Source: Apricaphanius iberus (lineage: Eukaryota; Chordata; Actinopteri; Cyprinodontiformes; Aphaniidae). Taken from it: a stretch of DNA of 64,000 nt. The notes beneath the pieces are model-generated. The model was not told the origin of the DNA, did not search any database, and saw only the letters and a list, made by a program, of their open reading frames with translations. Positions 45,636 through 57,689 of the stretch are shown here, piece after piece. Position 1 is the stretch's first letter, and every line of letters starts with the position of its first letter. The translations under genes and the position numbers were made by a program. The stretch covers positions 1-64,000 of the forward strand of contig JAPXFQ010001340.1 of NCBI GenBank assembly GCA_028564705.1, given 5' to 3'.

Positions 45636-46391
45636 GGGGTCAAACATGCAATGACAGATAAAAAAATGAGCAGTATAATAAACTCATTGTGTGTATTTTT
45701 CCCATTGTTTCTGTTTTAGCCTTGAGTAAGAAAATTGTCCCAGATCCAAATGATTCAACTGATGACTTTGTTGACAAACCCAGGAGGGGAACTGTAGGTG
45801 TTTGTCTTTTCATTATAATTGCTTGAAATATTACCAGATATTTTCAAGTCCTATATATTTTCTTTTCTAGGTGAAGACACTGCAAATAATGTGACCAATG
45901 TCACGTATGCTACTTTTGAGACCAAGAAGAAAGGTATTATTATTATCCAAACATTTTATATTTAACTGGGTTGAGTAGAGCAGTGGTGCAGACAACGTGA
46001 CATATCAACTCTACACACTAGTCCCCAAAATTACTTTCAGTCAGTCATACATATTTAACATACTTAGGGGAGTAATTTTACCTCATCAGTTAAAAAAAAT
46101 AAAAAAAAAAAATAAAAAAAAACACAGGCTGCAACAATGGGCCGCTCAGTTTGCTAGCTTGCTTTTTTTTATCTGGAAGTAATGTGTCTTAATTCTGCAT
46201 GCTTTTCTTAACAAATACTTCTATTTTACTCAAAAAGCTGCTAACACTATCGAAAGAAAATTTGCTGTAGTTTTCTAATGAATGTCCTTGTTTTCTCTCC
46301 AACAGGATCAAATGTTTCCACAATGACCAGTGAGCAACATTCATTAAAAACAGGAGTCAGTCTTTTCTTACATCGCGCTAATACGAGGAAA

Positions 46392-46392
<1 letters not shown>

Positions 46393-46445
<53 letters not shown>
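46393..46445. repeat. (TA)n microsatellite
   Basis: About 26 TA units just after the last recognisable exon of copy 2. Open frames across it encode only YIYIYI-type repeats. Confidence 0.95.
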
Positions 46446-46447
<2 letters not shown>

Positions 46448-47700
46448 AAAATCTTCATGATGTAATAACAATTTACTGGTTTTCCTTTTCTGTTTGCCAA
46501 TTTCATGTGGGCCTCCTTGAAAATAAAGGTTGAATTAAATGTATGTATTATAAATGACAATATGTACAAAAGCTGAAGTAGCATTGCTAAGTGTCTTTAA
46601 AGAGTATTTGATCATGTGCTTGTTATTTTACAGAGCTAAATACAAAGCTATATATCCAAACATGACAACTGGAAATTAAACATAGAAATGTTAAGGTAAA
46701 AACATGTCTGAAATAAAAGATTGTTCATTTGTACACTAACCTTCAAACCTATAAGAATCAATTTCTTTAGTTTTGCTTCTGAATTAAAACAGTTGGTTTT
46801 TACGTCAAAAGATGAATTGGGAAAATAAATCTAAATTTCAGCTTTCATTTCGTGTGCCTGTGCTTGTTTTATTAAGCATTAAGAAACAGTCTTTGGTATC
46901 TGATCTAGAGTAGCAGCTTGTAGATCATTGAAAAAGTAAGGTAAGTCCAAAGTGTCACAATTCAAACATTTTCTAAAAGTTGGGAGAATCTAAATACTAA
47001 AACATATCAAGTTATGTTAAACTATCACCATCTATCACAGTTTAACTATAGATGAGGGTGACATAATTTAATTCATATTTGCACCTCTGGAGAAGTTACT
47101 CAGTTGTTTGAGCTTATATAAACTTAACACCAGATTACGTTAAACAACCAATTTTAACATTTATATGCAGCTGTCATAAAAAAGAAAAACAAACCTTACC
47201 ATATGCTTAAACATTTTACAATAAAATGATACAATAACCCTTAAATTTTCTTTTAGATAACAAAACCAAAAGTATGAACTGATGTAAAGGAACTTAAATG
47301 ACACAAACCAGTTTTCCTACAGGAGTAAATATAACTTAACAGGACATACTAATGCAATATGAGGCTTTGACCACTAGATGACAGTACAGTAAATAATGGG
47401 AAGACTGAATTTGGAAATAACACGAGGTGAATCTGTTGAGGAGAGTAAAATGCTGAAAGTAGATTTAATTTAATAAATGTTTTCTGTAATTATTATTCAA
47501 TAGGGTAAACTGTCTTCAAATACATTTTTATCTCAAATGTTTTGTGATAGCATTAATATAATATATAGTTTTCACAGCAGTTTCCAATAACTATTATTAT
47601 GCTTCATGATCAATATTTTCAATTTTGCAATTCTGAATCATAAATGCTAGACATAAGGTTCTTGCCATTATGCAGATCAAAGTGAATCTGTGTAATTTAT
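46446..47700. other. Intergenic AT-rich stretch
   Basis: AATAAA signals near 46520 and 46713 could serve copy 2. No coding exon was recognised. Further 3' exons of the minus-strand membrane gene, if any, would be expected here or beyond. Confidence 0.4.
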
Positions 47701-47729
47701 CTAGTTTTAAAGAGGTACTCTGTATTTTG

Positions 47730-48645
47730 GTTCTTTTTGTATTTTATGGAGTTGTGGCTCTGTGAGGACATCCTGGAGGGCTTTCATCTGCTCGATGAAG
47801 ACTGGCAGGCCTCACTTTCTGGTAAGACAACAGGTGAAGGCATCTACTTCTACATTAATCGCACCTGGTGTACAAACATGACAGTGATTGCTCAACACTG
47901 CTCTCCCTCTCTGGAATATCTTTTCATTCATTGCAAACCCTTTTATTCTCCACAAGAGTTTAGTGTTTTCATTCTGGCCGCCATTTACATCCCGCCCGAT
48001 GTGGATGTGCACACAGCTCTGTGCGCCCTTGTAGAGCAGATACTGTAAGTGGAGCAGACATATCCTGACTCTCTCATTATTGATATTGGGGATTTTAACA
48101 AAGCCCATCTGAGCCAGGAACTTCCCAAATATAAACAGTATATTAAATGTCCGACCAGAGAGGAAGGGACACTGGATCATTCTTACAGCACAATAAGCGG
48201 GCCTATCAAGCAATGTCCCCCGCTGTACTTGGACTTTCTGAACATGATCCATCTGCTCCCTGTGTACAGGCAGACGCTGAAGCTCTCTAAACCTGTCGTG
48301 AGGACTAAAAAATCTATGGAGCAACAAGGCTGTGGAGGAGCTTCACATGTGTTTAGAAACTACAGACTGGGAAACAATGAGGGCTGCTTCTAAAAGTTTG
48401 GATGAATTTACGGACACTTTCACCTCCTATGTACACTTCTGTAAGGACAGCATTGGGCCATCACTCACCAGGGTGATTTATAACAATTACAAACTCTGGT
48501 TTACTCTTAAACTCAAACATTTGGCTAGAAAAGAAAAAGGTATTCAGAAGGGCAGATGGACAGATACAGAGGGGCCAAGTACAGTACAAGTACTCTTTTG
48601 TGCTTCTCTATTGTATTTTTTTTCTATTTATGGTTTTGAAACTGT
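47730..48645 (+). mobile_element. LINE endonuclease domain fragment
   Basis: A mostly open frame with one TAA (48046) and one frameshift near 48335 reads LEGFHLLDEDWQASLSGKTT, FYINRTWCTNMTVIAQHCSP, AAIYIPPDVDV, LIIDIGDFNKAHL, LPKYKQYIKCPT and TLDHSYST, then LETTDWETMRAASKSLDEF and TRVIYNNYKLWFT. This is the apurinic endonuclease plus linker of a common teleost LINE. The GDFN core is present. The reverse transcriptase half is missing; a related half lies at 51570-54235. Confidence 0.82.
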
Positions 48646-48691
48646 TTAGCTCTTTCTGCAAAATGGTATGGTATGGTAATGAGCTGTTTAC

Positions 48692-49313
48692 CTTCCCTTC
48701 CCAGTTGATCGATGTTAGTAAGAAGTGGCTCTCGCTCATCAGATTTTCCCTCTGTGTCTTGGTACCTGGGATGCATAGACGTTTTATCTGTCATGTGAAA
48801 GAATAACATAATAATAAAACAAATACATTATTAATTGTCATAGTAAAAAGATAAAATGGCTGCTTTTCAATTCTGAACAATTTTTTTTAAAATACAGTTG
48901 CAATGTTTTTTATATGCAATATATTTGTGACAGCTTCTCTAATACTATAACTTACATCTGCATATGAAGACAAAGGCAATGGATATTAGAACGCCGATGA
49001 CAATCCCAATGGCACCACCTATTAGGGCCCATTTCAAACTGCTCCATTGGTCTATTTTAGGAGAAGATTTATCTGGAGAGAAGATAAATTGACAGGTTGG
49101 CTGCAATACTAAAAAGGAGAAGTGGAAACTACTGTAGGTTATACTGGGTTAGCAGTTTTACTGCTATTGTCATTATGTGGTTAAGGGTCCAAAAGCAGGA
49201 AGAGTTCTGTATAGTCTATGAATCAAGATAAAACAAAGAAGCTCACCAGCAAAAGAACTGGAGGCAACACAGAAGATAATCCACCAGATGGAAAAGCATA
49301 GAGAAGCCTTCAT
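48692..49313 (-). CDS. Short type I membrane protein without Ig domain (partial gene)
   Basis: Three exons on the minus strand: 49313-49247 (signal peptide MKASLCFSIWWIIFCVASSS), 49072-48956 (stalk SSPKIDQWSS, helix WALIGGAIGIVIGVLISIAF, then ICR) and 48787-48692 (tail KTSMHPRYQDTEGKSDEREP and LLTNIDQLGRE). All junctions are GT-AG and phase 1, and the frame is continuous. Intron 1 is only 174 bp, so there is no room for a V-set exon. The helix has no charged residue and the tail no ITIM. The last donor points to further exons below 48692, where a LINE lies. Gene family unknown; perhaps a derived butyrophilin/MOG-like gene that lost its ectodomain. Confidence 0.6.
48810..48950. other. Intron between exons 2 and 3 of the minus-strand gene
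   Basis: AT-rich and short. The minus-strand donor GTAAGT (just below 48956) and acceptor CATGACAG (just above 48787) match consensus. Confidence 0.5.
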
Positions 49314-50070
49314 GGCAACAGGAGGATCTGACACTGGTGAAGAGAACCAGGAGGTTTAAATGCTGTTACACTAAACACAGTCTAAATGAGAAGAACCCAA
49401 ACAACAATACAAGTAGGTAAACAGCGACCAGGTAATATTAGTTTTCAAAACATGACCAAACCTCTGGAAAAAAAAAAAAATGAATTGCAAAGGTGGCAAA
49501 AAATATAAATTTTTAAATACACCAGATAAATCTTTAGGTATTTTGTAATGAATATATATAGCTAAACTAAATAAAAGTAAAAAATAAACAAAACTAAACA
49601 TCCTCAATTTTATACAAAATCAAAAAAGCATACCAGTGATGTTCACGGTGAACTCAGCTCAGCACACCTGACAGTGCAAACAGCAACTGGGACAAAGTCC
49701 TCCCATAAAATACATTTATTCCACCTCAGTCACATGAAAATCCCATGTTGTTCCATCAGTCCCCTCTCAGATTAATTCCATCCAACAAATCTGGAAACAA
49801 ACAAATGCAGCATTACAACGAACCACCTCTGCTAAAAAACAAAACAACTAGCAGATAAGAAGAAACCAGCATCCACCTACATACCCAGTCAACAGGTCTG
49901 GCTGTCACCCAAGGACTTCCCGCTAAAATATAATTCTAAGAAATTCTCCCCCGGTTTTCTAGGTACATTTCCCATAAAATCCGTTTTTAGTAAAACTAAA
50001 ACTTCCCTCTAATTTCTGTGTTCATCCTATGTTCCATGTCTCTAAAATTAAACTAGTCTCTTCCAGTCAA

Positions 50071-50300
50071 GTGTACCCTCAGTCCAATCCACCACCCACC
50101 CTGGTCACTGATGGGCATCCTGCATAGACGGTCTGCCGCATCAACGATGTGTATCCTCAGGGCCGTGGTCACCAGTATTTGGTGGATTGGGAGGGATGCA
50201 GCTCCGAGGAACACAAGTGGATTCCTCCCTCCTTCAGTTTTAAGGACCAGCTCATTTTGGACTTTGAGTCCTCAGCAGCTTCCATGTCTGGTTTTGACAC
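50071..50300 (+). pseudogene. Ty3/gypsy integrase C-terminus with chromodomain
   Basis: The frame reads NPPPTLVTDGHPA, a stop (TAG), TVCRINDVYPQGRG and QYLVDWEGCSSEEHKWIPP. The YLVDWEG...W core is the chromodomain of chromovirus/sushi-type integrases, which targets integration to modified histones. A purine tract (GGGAGAAGGGGG) and an LTR start follow at 50331. Upstream, 49330-50070 hold no recognisable pol. Only the pol end survives. Confidence 0.8.
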
Positions 50301-50330
50301 CAAGAGGTGCCCATTGGGAGAAGGGGGTAC

Positions 50331-50575
50331 TGTTGGGATTCTGCGGTGGTGTGCTGGAGAGTGGGTGTGTTGATGTTCTTTCTCCAACCTTCTCTGCAGG
50401 GTGTGGCAGGCAGCAGCCACCAGGTGTTCCTCGTTGGTCCTCATCACCATCCAGGTCAAAAGGAGAGTGCTTCCTGCATCCTCCAATCCTCTATTGTGGA
50501 TTCAAAGAAAGCTTCTGCCCATTGAAGGGCTCTACAATGCAACAGACCGATAATATAACTTATTGTTCGTGAATC
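50331..50575 (+). mobile_element. Ty3/gypsy LTR (5' part)
   Basis: Starts TGTTGGGATTCTGCGG directly after the polypurine tract. The 3' end could not be located. The sequence to about 50820 may also belong to it. Confidence 0.5.
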
Positions 50576-50829
50576 AGAGGCAAATGTTTGTGGAGAGTGA
50601 GAAAAAAATTAATTGAATTGAAGCCAAAACCCCTTACATTTACTCAGATCTCGTGAGAAGGACTCTGTAATTGGTGACGTCACATCCTGAAAGGGTCACA
50701 ACGAGGAAGAGATCTGCTGAAGAGAGTTTAATTTAGTACTCAAATCAAACACTGGCTGAGTTAAACAGCTGATTGTTGAGCTTAATGTGGTTTGTTGACG
50801 AGAGATACCCTGTTAAAACGAATGGCAAA

Positions 50830-51560
50830 ACCACACACTATAGACAGGTAAATATTTGCTAAAAATGATTTATTGAACAAGCACTGTGGGTCATGTCGGA
50901 AAGAGCCAAGGAGCAGGAACCAGGTAGCTGAGTCTGGATTGCAAGAGGAATTAGTATGGATATTACTGAATGAAGAGAAGCTGGAGATGTGATGCAGAAC
51001 TTTCTAGATCTGGTGATGGGCTGCTTGGAGTAAGCTAAGTGGGAATCTGTGGTCTTGTGTCAGATTACTGTCAGATGTGTTGTAGTAATGATGGTTCAGA
51101 CTGCACGCTTTGTCAACGTAAAAAAAACCCCAAAGCGACTAGTTTAATTCCAATACATTTAATATACATATAGTCCGATCTTTCAGTAGACCAGGATCAA
51201 CAGTTATTTGGACTCTCCTTCCCTGTATTTGTCCTCCTCTCTGTCTTATATATAGACAGGAGGACAGATACAATAACAATACTCAGAACACTCAACAGTC
51301 AGACCATAATCTTGTCTTTCTCTGCTCTGAATATAAATCACTTGTTCATAGGCAACCTCCAACAAATAGAACTGTTAGAAAAGGGTCACATGAAGCTGAA
51401 TAAGCCCTGCAGGTTTGTTTTGAATCCATAAACTGGACGACTCTTTGCCAGCCACATGGAGATGACATCATTGCCATGACTTAGTGTGTGACTGACTACA
51501 TGATTTTCTGTGTGGACAACATCCCCTCCAGAATATTGAGATGCCTCCCTAATAACAAAC
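50830..51560. other. Stretch without a recognised gene
   Basis: Short frames and mixed composition. No domain, RNA gene or clear repeat boundary was identified. Confidence 0.35.
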
Positions 51561-51569
51561 TGCTGAACA

Positions 51570-54235
51570 AGAAAAAAGAGCCTTCAAGGAAGGAGATAGG
51601 GAGTTATTAAGGAGTATACAGAAGCAACTAAAAGTCAAGATCAGAGACAGCAAGGAGGCTTACAGGATGAAGCTGGAGAACAACCTACAGAGGAACAATA
51701 TAATATATGTCTGTTTTGGAATGAAAAAGATCACTGGCTTTAAGCAAAGGAAGGACTGGATAGATGGAAGTCTTGATAGAGCCAATGAACTGAACACATT
51801 CTTCAATAGGTTAAGTTCAGGAACAAGCTCAGCATCCTCCTGTCCTGTTTCCAGCCAAAGAGACATCCCCCTTTCCTCTGACCCACACCTGTCCCATCAC
51901 ACCTCAGATGTTTTATCTTCCACCTCAGTCATGAACTCTTCTACTTCCCCAACTTTGTCTTCAACCAAGTCAGGAGATGCTGCTACTCCCTTTATCTCAT
52001 TCTCCCACCTGTATGTCTCTAGAAGTCAGGTGAAGAGGCAGTTTGAGAAACTGAACCGGAACAAGGTTGCAGGTCCAGATGGTGTCAGCCCCAGAGTTCT
52101 GAAGACCTGTGCAGAGCAGCTCTGTGGGATTCTGCAGCACCTATTCAACCTTAGCCTGACTGTAACAGAGGAAACTCCGTTACCAATGGATATTTTAACA
52201 CTGTCACACCATGAGGCAATTTACTTCTAAGAGCAATGAATGACAACTTTTTAGTCATATACTTTATTTGCACATTTGGTTGTACTTCTGCTGAATTGTT
52301 TGTTGGACTGCTTAATTGGTTCCAGCTGGGGGAAATATTTGGGTCCACCTAGAACAAAGTACAAGTAAGAATATTCTACTATTGAAAACAATGTTAAATA
52401 TATTTGTCCTAGTGTTATCGTTAGTGTGAATTGTATTTTAGAAAACGTTTGTAAATTAAACCCAACTTACCTGTGTTGTCTCCTCCAGAGTTTCCTGCTA
52501 AGAGTTTTCTAGCAACACTTGGCACCATTTTGAAGGTTCTGGGAGGAGCCAATAGTCAGAGTAGGAAGGGGTGTGGGTTGTTGCTCTTTAGAATGTATAT
52601 GGTGTTCAAAAGGAAGTGATATATATTTATATTTGGTGTGAGGGTTTGTATACATTTTAGGATGTGTTTGATATGGAAGTAATGTTATTTGGGTTATTTT
52701 AGTAGGGCTGTTAAGTGAATAGGATACACTCTCACATGGTTGATTCCAGAGTTATAATTAGTTCCACAGTAATAAAAGGCGCCATTTTACCATCAAACTG
52801 GGATGCTGGTCAGAGCTCTGCTGGTCATGTGAGCACGGCGGAAAGTAAATAAAAGGAAGAGCTATTTCCACTAGAGTCTTTGTTTGTCATTTGTGCTGCT
52901 TTGCCTCCTGCTGCTAACTGGTCAGTCTAACACTGACCCAGGAGAAGGTTCCAGTGTTCTGGATGACATCCTGCCTTGTTCAAATATAAAAAAAAACTCA
53001 CCAGTCATCAATGACTATAGACCTGTCGTCTTGACATCCCACATCATGAAGGTCCTGGAGAGACCCCTGTTGCCCCACCTGTGTATGCAACCTGTAACCT
53101 ACCAGGACCCCCCTGCATTATTCTTATCGCCTTGGAGTTGGCGTTTAAGATGTCATCATCAACCTGCTTCAACCAACCCACTGTCATCTGGACAAAGCAG
53201 GCATCACTGTGAGAATCATGTTCTTTGATTTGTCCAGTGCATTTAATACATATTTGCTCTGCCAGAAACTCCTGAAGACAGAGGTAGAGGCCTCAACAAT
53301 AAGCTGGATCAATGACTATCTGACAAACAGACCACAGTTTGTGAGACTGAAGAATTGTGTGTCAAACCAGCTGGTCAGCAACACAAGAGCACCACAAGGG
53401 ACTGTACTCTGACCATTCATTTTCACTCTGTATACCTCAGACTTCCAGTATAAGACCTGTCATCTGGAGAAATGCTCAGATGACTCAGCAATTGTCGAGT
53501 GTATCAGAGATGGAGAAGAAGCTGAATACAGAGAGCTGGTGGACTGCTTTATGGCATGGTGTGGAAACAATCTTCTTACCTTGAATGTGAACAAAACAAA
53601 GGAGATGGTTGTAGATTTCAGAAGAAACAGAGATAAGTCAAAAAAACTGTCTCTATCATTGGAGAAGAAGTGGAAGTGGTTGAGGAGTACAGATACCTCA
53701 GAGTTCACCTGGACAACAGACTGGACTGGAGAATCAACAGTGAAGCTGTCTCAAAAAGGGACAGAGCAGATTGTACTTTTGGAGGAAACTGAGATCCTTC
53801 AAGGTTTGCAGCAAAATGCTGCAAATCTTCTATAATTCTCTTGTGGAGAGTGTTATATCTTCATCCATCATCTGTTGGGGTAGCAGTATCAGAGCAAGTG
53901 ACTTAAAACTGCTCAACAACCTGATAAAGAAGGCTGGTTTTGTTCTGGGGACTCCTATGGAAAAACTGGAGATAATGATGCAAAGAAAGATTCTTCATAA
54001 TGTTAAAAAAAATATGGACAACCCTGAGCATCCTCTTCATGAGACTATCCTACAGCAGCAGAGTATCTTCATTCAGAGGCTTCTTCAGTTTTGCTGCAAC
54101 ACAGACCGCTACAGAAAATCAATTTTTCCCACAGCCATCATGGTTTACAAGAACTCCTTGAAAAATTAATACGCAATGAGCTACAACAACACTTAATTTC
54201 CCTCTTGGATCAATAAAGTATTTTTGAATTGAATT
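51570..54235 (+). mobile_element. LINE reverse-transcriptase copy split by a solo LTR
   Basis: Fragments read in order: EGDRELLRSIQKQLKVKIRD, YRMKLENNLQRNN, ANELNTFFNRLSSG, RQFEKLNRNKVAGPDGVSP, then after the LTR TQEKVPVFWMTSCLV, NDYRPVVLTSHIMKVLERPL, FFDLSSAFNTYL, TRAPQGTVL and SDDSAIVECI, then NLLTLNVNKTKEMVVDFRRN and a C-terminus ending KSIFPTAIMVYKNSLKN. The catalytic DD pair is retained, but a TGA follows APQGTVL and several frameshifts exist. The end is CTTGGATCAATAAAGTATTT plus GAATTGAATT. The copy is dead. Confidence 0.85.
52161..52932 (+). mobile_element. Solo LTR with 5-bp target duplication
   Basis: Begins TGTAACAGAGG and ends TCAGTCTAACA, flanked on both sides by CTGAC (52156-52160 and 52933-52937). 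It splits the LINE reading between NLSLT and TQEKVP, so it is younger than that LINE. An ATAAAAGGCGCC box (near 52774) and AATAAAAGG (near 52848) fit promoter and polyadenylation sites. Confidence 0.92.
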
Positions 54236-54439
54236 TTATTAAATTAAGCCTGCTAGCCCCCATTTTTGGGGGCACTTCTCCTAGAGTAACATTAAACGTT
54301 TTACTTTCAATAAAATTTTATCATATTATATTATTATTACAAACACCAACAGTTGGTCTAAAGTTAATAAGAGTAAATAGTTACCATTTATATTTATTTG
54401 CTTCTCTACAATGAAAACAAGGCTTCAGAGGTTAATAAA

Positions 54440-54560
54440 GCTAAAGCCTGGTTTATACTTCTCCATCTGGTGAGGTGCTTTTCCCTCAGAGCCCTTTAAT
54501 GTCTATGGTGCTTAGGCGCAGGGCTGTACAGGGCTGGATTTCGTACCTGTAGTACGTTCA
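54440..54560. repeat. MITE terminus, first copy
   Basis: AAAGCCTGGTTTATACTTCT followed by GCGCAGGGCTGTACAGGG. A related terminus, AAACCTAGTTTATGCTTCTG, occurs at 56214. Both match the 'ctggtttatacttctgcg' fish DNA element ends. Confidence 0.5.
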
Positions 54561-55135
54561 AGTAACTTTGAAAAAGTATGACGAGTTAAATAACACCCAA
54601 GCTCAATTTAGATGCACATGTAAACACACTGATTGTTTGTCCTCCAGGATGTTTGTTTGACATGGACAGGAGGACAGAGACAATAAAGGGACAGTCAGAT
54701 AAAGAGTGTCTAGAATATCTGTCCTGCACATCTCTTTGTTTATAAATGTGATTAAATCGGCTTTTCATTTCATTTGTTGAATGAAATTTTTTCTTTTCCT
54801 TATCTTCCAGTATCTGCTTTGATCCAGCAGGATATGGACTCTCCTGTCAACTGATTACTTTAAAGCTTCAGATGTGTGTTAAGGACTTAGTTGTATCTAT
54901 TATGTTTTCTTTTGGTTTTGTTTGGATATTTGTTAGTTCTTAAATGATTAGTGTTGCAGTGACGGTAATTCATTGTGTTTTTGGTGGATTTCTTCTAAAC
55001 ATCTTTGTATTCTAGCAATAAAGTTTTGCTACATCTTAAAACTCCTAAAACTCTTAAAACTCAGAGGAAATGTTGCTGTTTTTCACAAAAATTGTATTGT
55101 TTTGTTACATTGACAATGAAATAAAGTAATTTATA
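54560..55135. other. Stretch without a recognised gene
   Basis: AT-rich. No domain or clear element was found before the solo LTR. Confidence 0.4.
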
Positions 55136-55140
55136 GATAG

Positions 55141-55770
55141 TGTTGAATTAAAAGTTATCAAATAATTCTGTGCATGTTCAAAACAGAGACAAGGAACCAA
55201 TTTCCAGTTCTTAACATTTATTTTGAACAGATTAACAAATTGCAGTTTTACAGAGGAATTTTGCCCCCGTCAGTTCCTCTGTGGTCCAGATTTAAAGAAA
55301 TCTGAACATTGAATGTTTTTCATGTCAAAACTTTTATAGGCTCCAGTATTCTGCCAGGGTTGTAGGCGTTCCTTCTCCTCGAAATCTTACTCCAATCCGA
55401 TCATTTCCAAACAATGTCTGAGCAATGATTTGCTGTCAGAGAATCCTGGAGTCAGAAAATGGGTCGTCTCTGTTCTGGGTCAAAGGTTCATTATAAAGAT
55501 TTATGGTTAAATGGCTATCTGCTTCTCTTAAACTTTTCTCCCAGTTTCTTATCTAAACATCCTGCTTTTACAGCTTGCAATAAATTTTAGCCAAAAGTTT
55601 TACGACTTAAAAGCTTAGCCCCATAAACAATACTTGACAAACATCTCTTTACCATCATGCAAGCTAATTAAAACAGACTTTTACTTTCTGAATACTAACT
55701 ACAGATTATATAAACATATTTAATACGAGACTGTTATATAAAGTAGCCCCAAAAAATATGAGTCACGACA
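55141..55770 (-). mobile_element. Solo retroviral LTR in a GATA repeat
   Basis: On the minus strand it starts TGTCGTGACTCATATTTTTT (55770) and ends AATTCAACA (55141). ATAGATAG flanks both ends (55133-55140 and 55771-55778); because the target is a GATA-type repeat, the true duplication may be 4 bp. The first ~215 bp match the LTR at 5249; the rest differs. An AATAAA lies in the R region (CAAAATAAATG). Confidence 0.9.
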
Positions 55771-55779
55771 ATAGATAGA

Positions 55780-57670
55780 TAGATTTTTAATCTCAATGAG
55801 TTGTAGCCTGCTTAAATAAAAGTCAAACAATATATTTGACACTTGTGTGTCCACGCGTAATTGGAGGCACAAGGTTTGTTGCCATCATGGAGAGGCAACA
55901 ACCTGCTTCACTGATAAGCAGGACCATCTGGCTGTCACAGTACAGTTTGCAAACCTTTTTATTTATAGTGTTACAGCATCCCATTAAGATGAAGCGCTTG
56001 ATGTGACAAAAAAAGCACATGAAGAGCAAAGGACCCCCGTATAATACGAGTGTTAGGATCTCGATGCATAATCAGCCCCAAAATGAAATTATGTGATTTC
56101 CTGAAAGTCTTATTACAAATCCGTCCATAACTTTTTTGAGTTATTTTGCTAAAGAGATGCCAATATGAGCTCCTAAACTGAGAGAAAGCTGAGATAAATA
56201 TTCAGTAAAATTAAAACCTAGTTTATGCTTCTGCATTTTGATGGAGACGGATTGATGCAACGACATTATCCATCAACACAAGGGCTCTCCGTCACCTACG
56301 CTAGGCCGCACGGAGTAGAGGCCCAAATTTTAACTATCCGTCTCTGTCAACAGAGAGCGTATGCATCTGATCTAAAATATTTTGACAAAATTTCAAACTT
56401 GTAGGGGAAAATGTTTAAGTAAATATGTGTAGTTGCTTACTATTTGGCATACACAACAGTGGATATCAAGGATTCCCATTTTTTAGCAAAACAGCTTTCC
56501 ATACTATGCTGCTTCACAGCGGCCAGCTTGCATCTCTCTTTCTCTTTATTTTTTTCGATGTGCCTTGACATTAAACGTCAGAGCACTCAGACAGCAGTGT
56601 TTGAGAAGTGAAGGGTGGCCTAGAGTGGACTGTAATTGCATAGAGGAGAGCTCCAACAGGCATCCATTTTTGCTCATGTGCTTGAATTAGCACCCAAAAC
56701 AAGTTCCTGGTTTTTGACAGGTGATAGCTAATGAGGACAATGAAATGGGTAATGCAACATGTTGAACTTTCTCTGCTAACCACCATTACACTTAGTTTAT
56801 CAAGTCAATGACTTGGCAACTAAGGTAACATGTAATTTTAATGTGATGCAACAGCAAATAACTGGGAAGCTTTGTCTTGTAGCTAAGAGATCGAAGGAAA
56901 GTCCAGCATCGAGCAATTTGAGCCCACAGTGGAGCAGGATTACGTTTGAGTTAATATTATAAATTTCTACAAATATAATAAAATGGTGTAGATCTGCTTT
57001 GAAAAGTGCCCTGCAATGCTAGCTGATTCAGCACTACAATAATAAAACTGACATCAAATAATCGAAGGCTTTGTAAAATTGGGAGATTTTGCTGAGGATT
57101 ATGATCAAATTTAAATTCTATTTCGTGTTTTAATTAGAGCAAAGCGTCTGTAGTGATGAGGGTATTTATTTTGTCAGTACACAAACAATATGTTGAACAA
57201 GGAGGCCGTAGTTCCAAAAAAATTAAACCACTCTTAATGCCCAAATAACAGAGTGAGCTTTTATACTTTTTTTTTCTTTAAAAGTGAAACAATAGATAGA
57301 CAGTACAGATTTTAAACAGAATAGAATGAAATAAATATAAATTAAGCCTGCATGTTTTGCCATTGGAATTTCTTTATTATTTACAACATATTCATTAACA
57401 ATATCAGAATCTATATGTTGAGCTGCTAACTCTGTAATCAGTCACTGAGTAGACTGCTCCCCCTTCCACACTTCAGTTTCCCTTAACTCATCTGCTGCAC
57501 CTATCATAATAAAATCAATAATCTCTAATGCGTTATTGCATTTGATGTGGAAATGTAGATGTGAATGATTCCTGAAATCAGTCCCCCTTGTGAAGCAATT
57601 AACCCTTATTTATACTGAATGGGATTTTTTTTTAAATACTCTAAATTACAAAGCTTTACAGAACAGTGTG
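55780..57670. other. AT-rich stretch with MITE remnants
   Basis: The 56214-56380 part holds a MITE with GAGACGGATTGATGCAACG and, in reverse sense, TCCGTCTCTGTCAACAGAG. Otherwise no gene is recognisable. Confidence 0.4.
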
Positions 57671-57689
57671 ATATTTTAACTTCAACATA

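Larger units (their letters stand above)
40674..46360 (+). pseudogene. Fc-receptor-like immune receptor, copy 2 (decayed)
   Basis: Tandem paralogue of copy 1. Exons: 40674-40704 and 40795-40857 (signal peptide, MEVTALCIQI then NVFVLLSTQLCPSFTGQ), 41091-41345 (Ig1, intact, with NVS and NIS sites), 42255-42530 (Ig2), 45241-~45322 (membrane), 45720-45793, 45871-45933 and 46306 onward (tail). Lesions: TAA at 42467 in Ig2 where copy 1 has GAA; a ~23-nt deletion that removes the middle of the membrane helix; a 1-nt loss at the end of the exon at 45720; and TDDF replacing TYSA in the tail. The third tail exon diverges into unrelated sequence. Exons 1-3 and the start of Ig2 could still encode a secreted fragment. 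Membrane signalling is lost. Confidence 0.82.

Noticed and set aside
46247..46584. Minus-strand frames rich in YIYIYI
   Set aside because: They only translate the TA microsatellite.
48692..49313. DAP12/FcR-gamma-type signalling adaptor
   Set aside because: The membrane helix has no acidic residue and the tail has no ITAM.
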